A DNA stretch of 64,000 nt, taken from positions 1,123,001 to 1,187,000 of the forward strand of contig NC_012778.1 of assembly GCF_000146185.1 (NCBI RefSeq), in the 5' to 3' direction. The notes under the pieces were generated by a model. It searched no databases. It was not told the DNA's origin and saw only the letters and a program-made list of their open reading frames with translations. The DNA is from [Eubacterium] eligens ATCC 27750. Lineage in GTDB: Bacteria > Bacillota > Clostridia > Lachnospirales > Lachnospiraceae. The position numbers were made by a program, and so were the translations under genes. This document shows positions 1 to 9,402 of the stretch, piece by piece. The first letter of the stretch is position 1; every line of letters begins with the position of its first letter.

Positions 1-1050
1 TTTGCCATATACAAGCAGTGGAACATATTCCCTTGTATGGTCAGTTCCCTTATAGGTTGGGTCACAACCATGGTCAGCCGTAATAACAAGCATATCTGTA
101 TCTTTCATAGTGTCTAACACCTGTGACAGTCTCACATCAAATTCTTCAAGACCTCTGGCATACCCTTTATAATCTCTTCTATGTCCCCATGTTGAATCAA
201 ACTCAACCAGATTAGTATATATAATTCCTTTATTATCCTGCTTCATGTAATCAAGTGTTACATCCATTCCATCCTGATTATCATTAGTGTGCTTAGACTC
301 TGTAAGTCCAACTCCAGCAAAAATATCATGAATCTTACCGACTCCGATTACATCAAGCCCTTTATCACAGACTCTGCACAATATATTATCCTCACTTGGC
401 TTTAGTGAGAAATCCCTTCTGTTAGGTGTTCTCTTATAATTGCCATTCTCCCCGACAAAAGGTCGTGCAATAACTCTTGCCACAGCATTCTTTCCTGTAA
501 GGATATGTCTTGCTGTCTCACACATTTCATAAAGTCTTTCTACCGGCACAACATCTTCATGACATGCAATCTGGAAAACTGAATCTCCTGATGTATATAC
601 AATTGGTTTTCCTGTCGCAACATGTTCATCACCAAGTTGAGCAATTATCTGTGTTCCTGAAGCCGGCTTATTGCAAAGTATTCCTGGAATTCCTGTCTTT
701 TTAATAAATTCATCAATAATACAATCTGGAAATCCATCAGGATACACAGGAAACGGATCAGGAGAATATATTCCTGCCATCTCCCAGTGTCCAATTGTCG
801 TGTCTTTTCCTGCAGACACTTCTGCCATTTTTCCAAAACACCCGATGGGATTATCACAACGCTCAAGGTTATGTGCACCGTCTATATTGCCTATTCCAAG
901 CTTTACCATATTAGGAATATTAAGACCTCCATTAGCCTCTGCAGTATGTCCCAATGTATCTGCACCTTCATCTCCAAACTTAGCTGCATCCCTGGCCTCA
1001 CCAATTCCAACACTATCTAAAACTATCCATATAATTCTGTTAATATTCAT
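1..1050 (-). CDS. deoB: Phosphopentomutase (3' part cut by window edge)
   Basis: DeoB interconverts ribose-1-phosphate or deoxyribose-1-phosphate and the 5-phosphates, linking nucleoside salvage to the pentose phosphate pathway in the cytoplasm. The first 350 codons are present and the frame runs off the left edge; the family is usually about 390 residues, so only the C-terminal tail is missing. Visible alkaline-phosphatase-superfamily motifs are the N-terminal metal-binding segment [14 protein letters not shown], the phospho-acceptor threonine segment [11 protein letters not shown], and the late metal ligands in [11 protein letters not shown] and [18 protein letters not shown]. The ATG at 1048-1050 follows a GGGAGG ribosome site about 8 nt upstream. 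An extended -10 (TGGTACAAT, minus strand, hexamer 1079-1084) lies just upstream, divergent from aroF. Confidence 0.96.
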   Translation of the reverse strand, partial: MNINRIIWIVLDSVGIGEARDAAKFGDEGADTLGHTAEANGGLNIPNMVKLGIGNIDGAHNLERCDNPIGCFGKMAEVSAGKDTTIGHWEMAGIYSPDPFPVYPDGFPDCIIDEFIKKTGIPGILCNKPASGTQIIAQLGDEHVATGKPIVYTSGDSVFQIACHEDVVPVERLYEMCETARHILTGKNAVARVIARPFVGENGNYKRTPNRRDFSLKPSEDNILCRVCDKGLDVIGVGKIHDIFAGVGLTESKHTNDNQDGMDVTLDYMKQDNKGIIYTNLVEFDSTWGHRRDYKGYARGLEEFDVRLSQVLDTMKDTDMLVITADHGCDPTYKGTDHTREYVPLLVYGK

Positions 1051-1113
1051 AGCCACGCCTCCCGACAATCTTTAATATATTGTACCACAAAGAATACTTT
1101 CTGTATTATTATT

Positions 1114-1141
1114 TTGCATTTTTGAAAACAAATGTTATAAT
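1114..1141 (+). promoter_or_regulatory. Promoter of the DAHP synthase gene
   Basis: TTGCAT (1114-1119) and TATAAT (1136-1141) are 16 bp apart, with an extended -10 TG at 1133-1134. The transcript would have a leader of about 60 nt and an AAGGAG ribosome site at 1195-1200, 8 nt before the ATG. No attenuator or T-box is visible in the leader. Confidence 0.65.
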
Positions 1142-1208
1142 CACATATACATTGTGTTTTTTATGCAAATGTAATTAATTGAATATACATTTTTAAGGAG
1201 AAAATTAT

Positions 1209-2237
1209 ATGAGTTTCGAGTTCGTCACAAAGCTTCCTACACCTACTGAAATCAAAGAACAGTACCCTGTACCAGAAGAAATAAAAACATTAAAAGCTGA
1301 AAGAGATGCTGAAATTGCTGATGTTATCACTGGCAAATCAGACAAACTTCTTGTTATTATCGGACCTTGCTCAGCAGATAATGAAACTGCTGTCCTTGAT
1401 TACACATCAAGACTTGTTAAGGTTCAGGAGAAGATTAAAGACAAAGTTATTATTATTCCAAGAGTTTACACTAACAAACCAAGAACGACAGGCGTAGGTT
1501 ACAAAGGAATGCTTCACCAGCCAGACCCTGAAAAAAAGCCTGATCTTCTTGCCGGTCTTGTTGCAATCAGAAAAATGCATATTGATGTAATGAAAGAGAC
1601 ACATCTTAGTCCTGCTGATGAAATGCTTTATCCTGAAAACTACTGGTATCTTTCAGATGTTCTTTCATATGTTGCCGTTGGTGCAAGATCAGTTGAAAAC
1701 CAGCAGCACAGACTTGTATGTTCAGGAATTGATGTTCCAGCCGGAATGAAGAATCCTACAAGTGGAGATTTTTCAGTTATGTTAAATTCTGTAGTTGCTG
1801 CCCAGTCTAAGCAGACATTTATATACAGAAATTGGGAAGTTAACACACCTGGAAATCCTCTTACACACACAATATTAAGAGGTGCTGTAAACAAACACGG
1901 TCAGACTATTCCTAACTATCACTATGAGGATTTAATAAGACTTTATAACATGTATGCTGCAAGAGATCTTGAGAATCCTGCTGTTATTGTAGATGCTAAC
2001 CACAGCAATTCAGGTAAGCAGTATCTTGAGCAAATCCGTATCGTCAAGGAAGTTCTTCACAGCTGCCATCACTCTGCTGATGTTAAGAAGCTTGTTAAGG
2101 GTGTTATGATTGAAAGTTATATTGAGCCGGGTAACCAGAAGGTTGGCGACGGTGTTTATGGAAAATCAATCACAGACGCATGCCTCGGATGGGCTGAATC
2201 TGAAAAGCTTTTATACGATATTGCAGACCTTGCTTAA
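1209..2237 (+). CDS. aroF: 3-deoxy-7-phosphoheptulonate synthase (DAHP synthase, class I)
   Basis: The enzyme condenses phosphoenolpyruvate and erythrose-4-phosphate, the first step of the shikimate pathway to aromatic amino acids. The 342-residue length and motifs match the AroF/G/H (class Ia) type: GPCSA at residues 52-56, KPRTTGVGYKG at 90-100, GARSVENQQHR, and the C-terminal metal and substrate segments DANHSNSGKQ and ESYIEPGNQ. The start is fixed by AAGGAG 8 nt upstream. Which aromatic amino acid inhibits it cannot be read from the sequence, so the symbol aroF is generic. The last 27 bp overlap, tail to tail, the end of the SpoIIM-like gene on the other strand, with no terminator between them. 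aroB lies about 38 kb away in this window. Confidence 0.95.
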   Translation: MSFEFVTKLPTPTEIKEQYPVPEEIKTLKAERDAEIADVITGKSDKLLVIIGPCSADNETAVLDYTSRLVKVQEKIKDKVIIIPRVYTNKPRTTGVGYKGMLHQPDPEKKPDLLAGLVAIRKMHIDVMKETHLSPADEMLYPENYWYLSDVLSYVAVGARSVENQQHRLVCSGIDVPAGMKNPTSGDFSVMLNSVVAAQSKQTFIYRNWEVNTPGNPLTHTILRGAVNKHGQTIPNYHYEDLIRLYNMYAARDLENPAVIVDANHSNSGKQYLEQIRIVKEVLHSCHHSADVKKLVKGVMIESYIEPGNQKVGDGVYGKSITDACLGWAESEKLLYDIADLA

Positions 2238-2762
2238 AAACATTTTCATTATGTCGGGATTAATATAGCTTTCTGTAAATGTTCCGATTAATGTAAGTAA
2301 CAATGACATACTCACAATAATGACCGTTCTTCTTAAAGTGTCAATTCTGTTTAGAAAATAATGACACATAAAGAGAACGGTCATTATATATAACAGATAA
2401 TGTGGAAACAACCAGATCAAAACCATAACTACTCCCCCTGCACCGTGATACATAACAGCCTTTGTCATACATATTCCAAGACAGAATCCATTGTATAGAC
2501 ACAGCCAGTATACATACATTTTTCTGAATGGGGTAATCATGAATACTACCAATGTTATGAACTTCCTTAATCTGTAAGATAGCACCTCCTGCCATACATT
2601 TGCATATGCAACATTAGAATTAATGTATACAATCAGATATTCAGTTGAAAACACATCACCATAGCGCCACATTTTTATAAAGCATGTACCAAGTATAATT
2701 CCCGCAATAATTAATGCAACAAATCTTACATTCTTAATTACCCACAATAAAAAAGCCTTCAT
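2211..2762 (-). CDS. SpoIIM-family (stage II sporulation protein M-like) membrane protein
   Basis: This is a 183-residue integral membrane protein with about five hydrophobic segments (residues ~10-30, 68-80, 88-108, 112-135, 145-168). Family-defining features are the Gly-rich segment around LYNGFCLGICMTKAV, the LFPHYLLY stretch, and the C-terminal GTFTESYINPDIMK, which matches the ESYINP signature of SpoIIM/DUF95 proteins. In endospore formers SpoIIM works with SpoIID and SpoIIP in septal peptidoglycan hydrolysis during engulfment. A SpoIID-domain protein is encoded at 56806-58536, but whether this organism sporulates is unknown. It is third in a leftward group after proC and nudF, 47 bp behind nudF, with a weak ribosome site. 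It converges on and overlaps aroF. Confidence 0.8.
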   Translation of the reverse strand: MKAFLLWVIKNVRFVALIIAGIILGTCFIKMWRYGDVFSTEYLIVYINSNVAYANVWQEVLSYRLRKFITLVVFMITPFRKMYVYWLCLYNGFCLGICMTKAVMYHGAGGVVMVLIWLFPHYLLYIMTVLFMCHYFLNRIDTLRRTVIIVSMSLLLTLIGTFTESYINPDIMKMFLSKVCNIV

Positions 2763-2809
2763 ATATATCCATCAAAATGTACTTTGAATCAATATATGAA
2801 GACTTTGTC

Positions 2810-3361
2810 TTAATTATTCTTTTTACGGTTAAGTAAGGCATCATAAGCAAGAACTGCTGAAATTGTCTTGGAATCCTGTATCGTTCCTGCAAATATCATA
2901 TCTTTAAGTTCATCCAGTGTGTATTTTTCTACATCTATGAATTCATCTTCATCAAGATGCTGACTTGTTTTTACAAGATCTGTTGCAAGATATACATCTA
3001 CCACTTCATTGCAGAACGCAACCGCAGTAACAACTGATACAAGCTTAGTAAGATTATCTGACCTGTATCCGGTCTCTTCTTCAAGTTCTCTTGCTGCCGC
3101 ATTAATTGTCGGCTCATCCCAGCCATTAAGACCACCTGCAGGAATCTCAATCGTCTCTCTGTCAAGTGCGTCTCTGTACTGTCTTACCATGAGAAGACGT
3201 CCATCATCTAACACCGGAACAACAGCTGCCGCTCCTCTGTGGTCAATATAATCCCATTCTGCCCTATGTCCGTCGGGAGTCTCTATAACATCTGTATATA
3301 TATCAAGTATTGAACCCTTATATTTAAGAATTCTATCCACTCTTTTAATATGTTCTTTCAT
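2810..3361 (-). CDS. nudF: NUDIX hydrolase, ADP-ribose pyrophosphatase type
   Basis: The 183-residue protein hydrolyses nucleoside-diphosphate derivatives, most likely ADP-ribose to AMP and ribose-5-phosphate. The Nudix box lies at residues 77-99, with the catalytic core RELEEETGY and the conserved Gly77 and Glu83. The N-terminal beta region (EWDYIDHRGAAAVVPVLDDGRLLMVRQYR) is typical of the ADP-ribose branch, as is the PAGG preceding the box. An AAAGG ribosome site precedes the ATG. It sits 24 bp behind proC and probably shares its transcript. The exact substrate cannot be decided from sequence alone. Confidence 0.9.
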   Translation of the reverse strand: MKEHIKRVDRILKYKGSILDIYTDVIETPDGHRAEWDYIDHRGAAAVVPVLDDGRLLMVRQYRDALDRETIEIPAGGLNGWDEPTINAAARELEEETGYRSDNLTKLVSVVTAVAFCNEVVDVYLATDLVKTSQHLDEDEFIDVEKYTLDELKDMIFAGTIQDSKTISAVLAYDALLNRKKNN

Positions 3362-3385
3362 ATTCAGCCTTTCTATATAAAAATG

Positions 3386-4183
3386 TTACTTAATGCTTGT
3401 ACATTTGTCATAGCAGGCGTCAGTTGCTTTGATAAGTGCATTTCTGAAACCATTCTCTTCAAGTGCAGAAACAGCCTGAATTGTTGTTCCACCAGGCGAA
3501 CACACTTTATCTTTAAGTACTGCCGGGTGTTCTCCTGACTCAAGTACCATCTTTGCCGAACCAAGGACAGTCTGGGCAACCAGCTTATATGCGTCATCTC
3601 TCTTTATTCCATACTTTACAACGCTATCCGCCATCGCCTCAATGAACATATATACATAGGCAGGCGAGCTGCCACTTGCACACACTATTCCATCCATAAG
3701 CTTTTCATCAACATAAACAACCTTTCCAAATGAATTAAAGAATTTATCAATAACATCTCTTTCGTCAAATGAAAAATCTGTCATATTATATGATACTCCT
3801 GTCATTCCCTCTCCAATAAGTGCAGGTGTATTAGGCATTGCTCTTACAACTCTTATGTTGCTTCCAAGAGCATTCTTTATAGACGCAATAGTAATTCCCG
3901 GTGCAATTGATATAATAACACTTTCTTCTGTTACCACATTGACAATATTCTTAAGTACTGTTGGATACATCTGTGGTTTTACTGCAAGCACAATATACTT
4001 GGCATTATTGCCACACTCTGCATTACTTTCTGCAAATCGTACGCATGTCTCAGATGATATTCTTTCGCATTTTTCTCTGTCTGGTGATGAAAATATAATA
4101 TCTGATGGTGAAAATGCTGCCAAAGCACCTTTAAGCATTGCATATCCCATGTTACCCATTCCAATAAAACCAATCTTAGCCAT
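3386..4183 (-). CDS. proC: Pyrroline-5-carboxylate reductase
   Basis: ProC reduces pyrroline-5-carboxylate to proline with NAD(P)H, the last step of proline synthesis. The 265 residues are full length. The N-terminal Rossmann motif IGFIGMGNMGYAM binds the dinucleotide. The C-terminal dimer and active-site region has the conserved SSPAYVYMFIEAMADSVVKYG and VCSPGGTTIQAVSALEENGFR. The ATG follows GGGAGG by 8 nt. A minus-strand TATAAT-like -10 lies in the spacer to the upstream aminotransferase gene. It heads a short leftward operon with nudF and the SpoIIM-like gene. A proline/Na+ symporter gene (putP) is elsewhere in the window. Confidence 0.95.
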   Translation of the reverse strand: MAKIGFIGMGNMGYAMLKGALAAFSPSDIIFSSPDREKCERISSETCVRFAESNAECGNNAKYIVLAVKPQMYPTVLKNIVNVVTEESVIISIAPGITIASIKNALGSNIRVVRAMPNTPALIGEGMTGVSYNMTDFSFDERDVIDKFFNSFGKVVYVDEKLMDGIVCASGSSPAYVYMFIEAMADSVVKYGIKRDDAYKLVAQTVLGSAKMVLESGEHPAVLKDKVCSPGGTTIQAVSALEENGFRNALIKATDACYDKCTSIK

Positions 4184-4246
4184 ATGTATATCCTCCCAAC
4201 TATATCATGATATATAATATCTGATTATTATATACCCAGTTATTAA

Positions 4247-4275
4247 ATAAGCTTGCTTATAAAAAGCAAGCTTAT
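4247..4275 (-). terminator. Hairpin after the aminotransferase gene
   Basis: A 12-bp perfect inverted repeat (ATAAGCTTGCTT at 4247-4258 and its complement at 4264-4275) has a 5-nt loop and lies 20 bp past the stop codon. The U-tract on the minus strand is short (TTTAATA), so termination may be partial. Confidence 0.55.
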
Positions 4276-4294
4276 ATTAATTATATTCATTTAA

Positions 4295-5578
4295 TTATTT
4301 GTTTTCAAGTAACTTTTCTACACTTACAAGCTTTACACAGAGTACAAAAAGATCAGCAGCCTGCTTCATCTCTTCTGGAGTTGGGAATGATGGGGCAATT
4401 CTTATATTAGAGTCCTTAGGGTCCTTTCCATAAGGGAATGTTGCGCCTGCACCTGTAAGCTTAACACCTGCTTCTTTACATTTTGCAACTATTGCCTTGG
4501 CACATCCATCCATAGCATCAAATGATATAAAATATCCACCCTTAGGCTCTGTCCATGAACCAATTCCAAGTCCGCTAAGTTCTTCTTCAAGAACACTTTC
4601 AACAGCCTCAAACTTAGGTCTTATAAACTCAGCATGCTTTCTCATATGTTCCTTAAGTCCATTGATATCCTTAAAGAATCTCACATGTCTTAACTGATTA
4701 AGCTTATCATGTCCGATTGTCTGGATTGTAAGCTGCTTCTTGATATCTGCAATATTATTAGCAGATGTAGCAAGTGCTGCAATACCTGAACCTGGGAAGC
4801 TCACCTTAGAAGTTGAAGCAAACTCAAATACCATATCAGGGTTACCAGCTTTCTCACATTCACTGATGATATCAGCTATCTCATCCTTATTGTCATCATA
4901 TAAATCATGGATAACATAAGCGTTATCCCAGAAAATTCTGAAATCCTCAGCAGCTGGCTTAAGTGCAGCCATTCTCTTAACTGTTTCTTCAGAATATGTA
5001 TATCCCTGAGGATTAGAATACTTTGGAACGCACCAGATACCCTTTACAGAAGCATCCTTGCTTACATACTCTTCTACCATACCCATATCTGGACCAGACT
5101 CTGACATTGGAATGTTAATCATCTCAATTCCAAATCTTTCTGTGATTGCAAAATGTCTGTCATATCCAGGAACTGGACATAAGAACTTAACCTTATCAAG
5201 CTTGCACCATGGAGTATTACCAAGAATACCATGTGTGTATGCTCTCGAAATCTGGTCATACATAATATTAAGACTTGCGTTTCCATACACAATAACATGA
5301 TCTGGTGTTGTTCCCATCATATCTGCCATAAGCTTCTTTGCTTCTGGAATACCATCTAAAACACCATAGTTTCTGCAATCTGTTCCATCTAAACTCTTAA
5401 GGTCTGATGAACTATTGATTGTATCAAGAAGTCCTAATGAAACATCAAGCTGCTTAGCTGATGGCTTACCTCTTGACATATCTAACGCAAGCCCCTTTGC
5501 CTTAGCTTCTGCATACTCTTTGTTCAAGCTTTCCTTTAAAACTAAAAGCTCTTCTTTACTCATATCATTGTACTGCAT
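4295..5578 (-). CDS. Aspartate aminotransferase, PF12897-type class I aminotransferase
   Basis: This pyridoxal-phosphate enzyme of fold type I most likely interconverts aspartate and oxaloacetate with glutamate/2-oxoglutarate. It belongs to the divergent actinobacterial/clostridial AspAT subgroup rather than AspC. Visible features are LDMSRGKPS near the N-terminus, YGNASLNIMYD, CPVPGYDRHF, the cofactor aspartate region IFWDNAYVIHDL, the Schiff-base lysine in FASTSKVSFPGSG, and the C-terminal arginine in DSNIRIAPSFP. I place the start at the ATG ending at 5578 (427 residues), because AGGAGGAAG sits directly upstream of it. A start seven codons earlier would put that ribosome site inside the gene. 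It is monocistronic, with a hairpin behind it. Confidence 0.88.
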   Translation of the reverse strand: MQYNDMSKEELLVLKESLNKEYAEAKAKGLALDMSRGKPSAKQLDVSLGLLDTINSSSDLKSLDGTDCRNYGVLDGIPEAKKLMADMMGTTPDHVIVYGNASLNIMYDQISRAYTHGILGNTPWCKLDKVKFLCPVPGYDRHFAITERFGIEMINIPMSESGPDMGMVEEYVSKDASVKGIWCVPKYSNPQGYTYSEETVKRMAALKPAAEDFRIFWDNAYVIHDLYDDNKDEIADIISECEKAGNPDMVFEFASTSKVSFPGSGIAALATSANNIADIKKQLTIQTIGHDKLNQLRHVRFFKDINGLKEHMRKHAEFIRPKFEAVESVLEEELSGLGIGSWTEPKGGYFISFDAMDGCAKAIVAKCKEAGVKLTGAGATFPYGKDPKDSNIRIAPSFPTPEEMKQAADLFVLCVKLVSVEKLLENK

Positions 5579-5717
5579 AATCTTCCTCCTAATCAGCATA
5601 TAATCAACATGCTCTATTCTACAATGTATATTTCATAATTGCAAATATTTTTAAAAATAACTTAATATTTTAAAACATCTCTTTAAAATGCTTAATTATA
5701 TTAAGTGTGTTAAAATC

Positions 5718-5762
5718 AAAAAAGGCTGTCACATAACGAATTAACATTATGTAACAGCCTTG
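5718..5762 (-). terminator. Intrinsic terminator of the RNase Y gene
   Basis: Arms AAGGCTGT-ACATAA and their complement (5721-5735 and 5747-5762, with small mismatches) are followed on the minus strand by six U residues (A-run 5718-5723). It lies 12 bp beyond the rny stop codon. Confidence 0.85.
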
Positions 5763-5774
5763 GTTTATGTTAGT

Positions 5775-7322
5775 TTACTTTGCGTAATCTACAGCTCTTG
5801 ATTCTCTGACAATACTAACCTTGATCTGACCAGGATATTCCATCTGATCCTCAATCTGCTTAGAAATGTCACGAGCCATGATTACCATATCTGAATCACT
5901 AACGACTTCAGGAACTACCATAACACGAACCTCTCTACCTGCTTGAATGGCAAAGGATTTCTCAACTCCCTTGAATGAGTTGGTAATATCTTCTAATTGT
6001 TTCAGTCTGTTTGTATAAGTTTCTAACGTTTCTCTTCTTGCACCAGGTCTTGCAGCTGAAATTGTATCAGCAGCCTGTACAAGACAAGCAATTAAGCTTT
6101 CTGGCTCAACGTCTCCATGATGTGCTTCTACTGCATTAATAACAAGAGCTGATTCTTTATATCTTCTACAAAGATCAACACCTAACTGAATATGTGAGCC
6201 TTCCATCTCGTGGTCAACAGCTTTACCAATATCATGTAATAAACCAGCACGCTTAGCCATCTTAACATCAAGTCCTAACTCTCCAGCTAAGAGACCTGTA
6301 AGCTGTGCTACTTCAATAGAATGCTTTAAAACATTCTGTCCATAACTTGTTCTGAATCTTAACTTACCTAAGAGTCTTACAAGCTCTGGATGGATACCAT
6401 GTACACCAACCTCAAGGGTTGCAGCTTCACCTTCTTCTTTAATTAATGTCTCGACTTCTTTCTGAGCTTTCTCAACCATCTCCTCAATTCTTGCCGGATG
6501 AATTCTTCCATCAAGTATGAGCTTCTCAAGAGCGATTCTTGCAACCTCTCTTCTTACCGGATCAAAGCCCGACAAAACTACAGCCTCAGGTGTATCATCA
6601 ATGATAAGTTCAATACCTGTAAGTGTTTCAAGAGTTCTGATATTTCTACCCTCTCTACCAATAATACGGCCTTTCATTTCGTCATTAGGAAGCTGAACTA
6701 CTGATATTGTTGTCTCAGCCACATGGTCTGCGGCGCATCTCTGAATTGCATTAACAACAATTTCCTTAGCCTTCTTGTCTGCTTCCTCTTTCGCTCTGCT
6801 TTCTAATGTCTTAATCATTACAGCAGTATCATGTTTAACTTCGTCTTCAACAGTCTTTAATAGATATTCTTTTGCCTGTTCGGAGGTCAATCCTGAGATT
6901 CGTTCAAGTTCCTGCTGTCTCTTCTTCTCAAGTTCTTCAACCTTTTGCTTCTGTTTACCAAGTTCTTCTTCTTTCCTGGTAATGTTAGAGTCGCGTTTCT
7001 CTACAGCCTCAATCTTTCTGTCAAGTGTCTCTTCTTTTGAAAGAACTCTCTTTTCATACTTGCTTATCTCAGCTCGTCTTTCCTTAGTTTCCTTCTCAAG
7101 TTCGTTCTTAGTCTTTAAAGACTCTTCCTTGACTTCCAAAAGAGCTTCCTTTTTCTTGGTTTCAGCTGTCTTAAGAGCTTCATCTATTATCTCTCTTGCT
7201 TTCTCATTGGCATTACCGATTGTTGCATCGTTACGCTTGTTGATTGCATTAGACGAGATAAACCAAGTAATAGGAGCGACTATCACTAAAGTAGCAATAA
7301 TTGCGATTACTATTGGAATCAA
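5775..7322 (-). CDS. rny: Ribonuclease Y
   Basis: RNase Y is the membrane-anchored endoribonuclease that starts mRNA decay in many Firmicutes. The 515 residues show the full family layout: a membrane anchor at residues ~4-24, a long charged coiled coil (~35-170), a KH RNA-binding domain ([19 protein letters not shown]), and an HD domain with the catalytic LLHDIGKA. The only usable start is TTG (7320-7322), 10 nt after a perfect AGGAGG; no Met codon occurs until far into the coiled coil. The ribosome site is part of a short palindrome (7326-7338), which may dampen initiation. It lies 62 bp behind recX on the same strand and ends at a strong terminator. Confidence 0.95.
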   Translation of the reverse strand: MIPIVIAIIATLVIVAPITWFISSNAINKRNDATIGNANEKAREIIDEALKTAETKKKEALLEVKEESLKTKNELEKETKERRAEISKYEKRVLSKEETLDRKIEAVEKRDSNITRKEEELGKQKQKVEELEKKRQQELERISGLTSEQAKEYLLKTVEDEVKHDTAVMIKTLESRAKEEADKKAKEIVVNAIQRCAADHVAETTISVVQLPNDEMKGRIIGREGRNIRTLETLTGIELIIDDTPEAVVLSGFDPVRREVARIALEKLILDGRIHPARIEEMVEKAQKEVETLIKEEGEAATLEVGVHGIHPELVRLLGKLRFRTSYGQNVLKHSIEVAQLTGLLAGELGLDVKMAKRAGLLHDIGKAVDHEMEGSHIQLGVDLCRRYKESALVINAVEAHHGDVEPESLIACLVQAADTISAARPGARRETLETYTNRLKQLEDITNSFKGVEKSFAIQAGREVRVMVVPEVVSDSDMVIMARDISKQIEDQMEYPGQIKVSIVRESRAVDYAK

Positions 7323-7325
7323 CGC

Positions 7326-7338
7326 AGGAGCACCTCCT
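7326..7338 (-). promoter_or_regulatory. Self-complementary ribosome-binding site of rny
   Basis: On the minus strand the SD core AGGAG (7334-7338) is followed after three bases by CTCCT (7326-7330). A five-pair hairpin could therefore hide the SD in front of the TTG start. Confidence 0.5.
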
Positions 7339-7384
7339 TATTTAGTTTTCATTGTACAAAAAATACAACAATCTAATATTATAC

Positions 7385-8038
7385 TCAATTGTCGATTATG
7401 TCAAGGAAAAGCCCCTTAGAATCCAATGTTTTATTAATAATATCCATACTGAATCCTTTGCGATATAATGCAGCTTTGACCTTCTGAAGCTCTTTATAAT
7501 CAGCGTTCTCTATATCTATATGTTTCTTTTCAACAAATGCCTTTGCCTGTTCTAATTCTATATCACTATTATCTTCATAGAATTCATCACAAACCCTGCT
7601 GATAATATCTGCATCAACGCCTTTCTGCTTTAACTTAAGTTCAATCTGTCTTCTTGGCTTATTACCTGCCTTAAAATTAACATAATTCTCTGCAAAGCGC
7701 TCATCATTAATATATCCAAACCTGGTTACATACTCTAATGCATAATCTATACACATATCAGGATAATATCCATCTCTAAGCTTGTCCTCTAAACCTTTTC
7801 TTGTATAATCCTTATTCTTAAGCAATGCCATCGCTCTTACCGTTGCACGCTTAGATAACACATCATCTATCAGAGAATCATATGCTTCTTTCCTGACAGA
7901 CTCTCCATCCTTAATTCCAAACTTTCTTAATTCTGCTGCATATAAAGCAAATGCAGGCTCATAATTAATATATACAAGCCTGCGTTTCTTAGTAAGTTCT
8001 TTAATGGATGTGACAATAAGTTCAATATTATCTTCCAT
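7385..8038 (-). CDS. recX: RecA regulatory protein RecX
   Basis: RecX binds RecA filaments and inhibits or modulates recombinase and coprotease activity. The 217-residue product has the tandem three-helix repeats of the family, recognisable by RATVRAMALLKNKDYTRKGLEDKLRDGYYP, GYINDERFAENYVNFKAGNKPRRQIELKLKQKG and the C-terminal KVKAALYRKGFSMDIINKTL. The start follows AAGGTGG. It lies 14 bp behind recA on the same strand, the classic recA-recX arrangement, so it should share the LexA-controlled recA promoter. Confidence 0.93.
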   Translation of the reverse strand: MEDNIELIVTSIKELTKKRRLVYINYEPAFALYAAELRKFGIKDGESVRKEAYDSLIDDVLSKRATVRAMALLKNKDYTRKGLEDKLRDGYYPDMCIDYALEYVTRFGYINDERFAENYVNFKAGNKPRRQIELKLKQKGVDADIISRVCDEFYEDNSDIELEQAKAFVEKKHIDIENADYKELQKVKAALYRKGFSMDIINKTLDSKGLFLDIIDN

Positions 8039-8052
8039 AACCCACCTTAATA

Positions 8053-9123
8053 TTACTCTTCTGTATCTGCTTTCTTCTTAGCCTTAGTCTGCTTAGCATC
8101 ATCAGATGCTTCTGCCTCCTTAACACCGTCCACAATTCCGTAGTGTTCTCTTACTCTTCTGTCAACTTCTTCTCTTATCTCTGGATTATCAAGAAGGAAC
8201 TGCTTAGCGTTCTCTCGTCCCTGTCCAATCTTATTGCCCTCATATGAGAACCATGCTCCACTCTTCTGGATAATACCTGCATTAGAAGCAAGATCAACAA
8301 GATCTCCTTCTGTAGATATACCTTTTCCAAAAAGAATATCAAACTCTGCTTCTCTGAATGGAGGGGCAACCTTATTCTTAACAATCTTTACTCTGGTTCT
8401 GTTACCAATAACCTCACCATTCTGCTTAAGTGTCTCAATCTTTCTTACATCAAGTCTTACAGAAGAATAGAACTTAAGTGCACGACCACCTGTAGTTGTC
8501 TCCGGATTTCCAAACATAACACCAACCTTTTCACGAAGCTGGTTGATAAATATAACAACGCAGTTATTCTTGCTTACAACAGGTGTAAGCTTTCTTAATG
8601 CCTGTGACATAAGTCTTGCCTGAAGGCCTACATGTGAATCGCCCATATCACCATCAATCTCTGCTTTAGGAACAAGAGCTGCAACTGAATCGACAATTAC
8701 AATATCGACTGCACCGGATCTTACCATAGTCTCTGTAATCTCAAGTGCCTGCTCGCCGCTGTCAGGCTGCGAAATATATAAATTATCAATATCAACACCA
8801 ATATTCTTAGCATATACAGGATCCAGAGCATGCTCTGCATCAATAAAACCTGCAATACCGCCTCTCTTCTGTACTTCAGCAACCATATGAAGTGCAACTG
8901 TTGTCTTACCACTTGATTCAGGTCCATATATCTCTACAACTCTTCCTTTAGGAACTCCACCGATTCCCAAAGCGATATCTAGACTTAAAGAACCTGTAGG
9001 AATACATTCAACATTAAGATTAGCTGTTGATTCCCCAAGCTTCATTACAGAGCCCTTACCAAACTGTTTCTCAATATTAGAAATTGCCGCATCAAGGGCT
9101 TTCATCTTATCTTCATTAACCAT
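8053..9123 (-). CDS. recA: Recombinase RecA
   Basis: RecA forms ATP-dependent filaments on single-stranded DNA for homologous recombination and triggers LexA self-cleavage. The 356 residues include the Walker A motif GPESSGKTT, the Walker B region [17 protein letters not shown], the L1/L2 DNA-binding loops ([21 protein letters not shown]) and the acidic, lysine-rich C-terminal tail. The ATG at 9121-9123 is preceded by AAGGAG. The promoter is near consensus and flanked by two LexA boxes. recX follows in the same transcript. Confidence 0.98.
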   Translation of the reverse strand: MVNEDKMKALDAAISNIEKQFGKGSVMKLGESTANLNVECIPTGSLSLDIALGIGGVPKGRVVEIYGPESSGKTTVALHMVAEVQKRGGIAGFIDAEHALDPVYAKNIGVDIDNLYISQPDSGEQALEITETMVRSGAVDIVIVDSVAALVPKAEIDGDMGDSHVGLQARLMSQALRKLTPVVSKNNCVVIFINQLREKVGVMFGNPETTTGGRALKFYSSVRLDVRKIETLKQNGEVIGNRTRVKIVKNKVAPPFREAEFDILFGKGISTEGDLVDLASNAGIIQKSGAWFSYEGNKIGQGRENAKQFLLDNPEIREEVDRRVREHYGIVDGVKEAEASDDAKQTKAKKKADTEE

Positions 9124-9140
9124 ACCTTAAACTCTCCTTT

Positions 9141-9213
9141 TGAACATGTGTTCGTTTTCTAAATAATATCTTATTATGTCTGCATTGTCAAGAACCTTTC
9201 GAACATTTATTCG
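9141..9213 (-). promoter_or_regulatory. recA promoter flanked by two LexA (SOS) boxes
   Basis: On the minus strand TTGACA (9186-9191) and TATTAT (9163-9168) are 17 bp apart. A LexA box fitting the Gram-positive pattern CGAAC-N4-GTTCG lies just downstream of the expected start point (CGAACACATGTTCA, 9141-9154). A second one (CGAATAAATGTTCG, 9200-9213) lies just upstream of the -35. LexA bound at either or both would block RNA polymerase, so recA-recX should be SOS-inducible. Confidence 0.85.
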
Positions 9214-9402
9214 TTATGTTTGTTTGTATACTGGAATAGTAAAAATATATCATATTATATATATTTTGTAAACGCCTATTTTATATTATTGTATCTTAAT
9301 ATAATATTTTATGCATAAATTTAACAAAATCTTTTTTACTTGCACAACCTCTCGAATGATACCTGTATCAATTCATTGTAATATTGAATCCGATGTCGTT
9401 AT

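Noticed and set aside
671..1075. Rightward 134-codon open frame opposite deoB
   Set aside because: deoB on the other strand is an unmistakable full-motif gene; the antisense frame has no SD and no homology that I recognise.
6775..7419. Rightward 214-codon Ser-rich open frame opposite rny
   Set aside because: It is the antisense reading of the RNase Y coiled coil; no ribosome site or recognisable domain.
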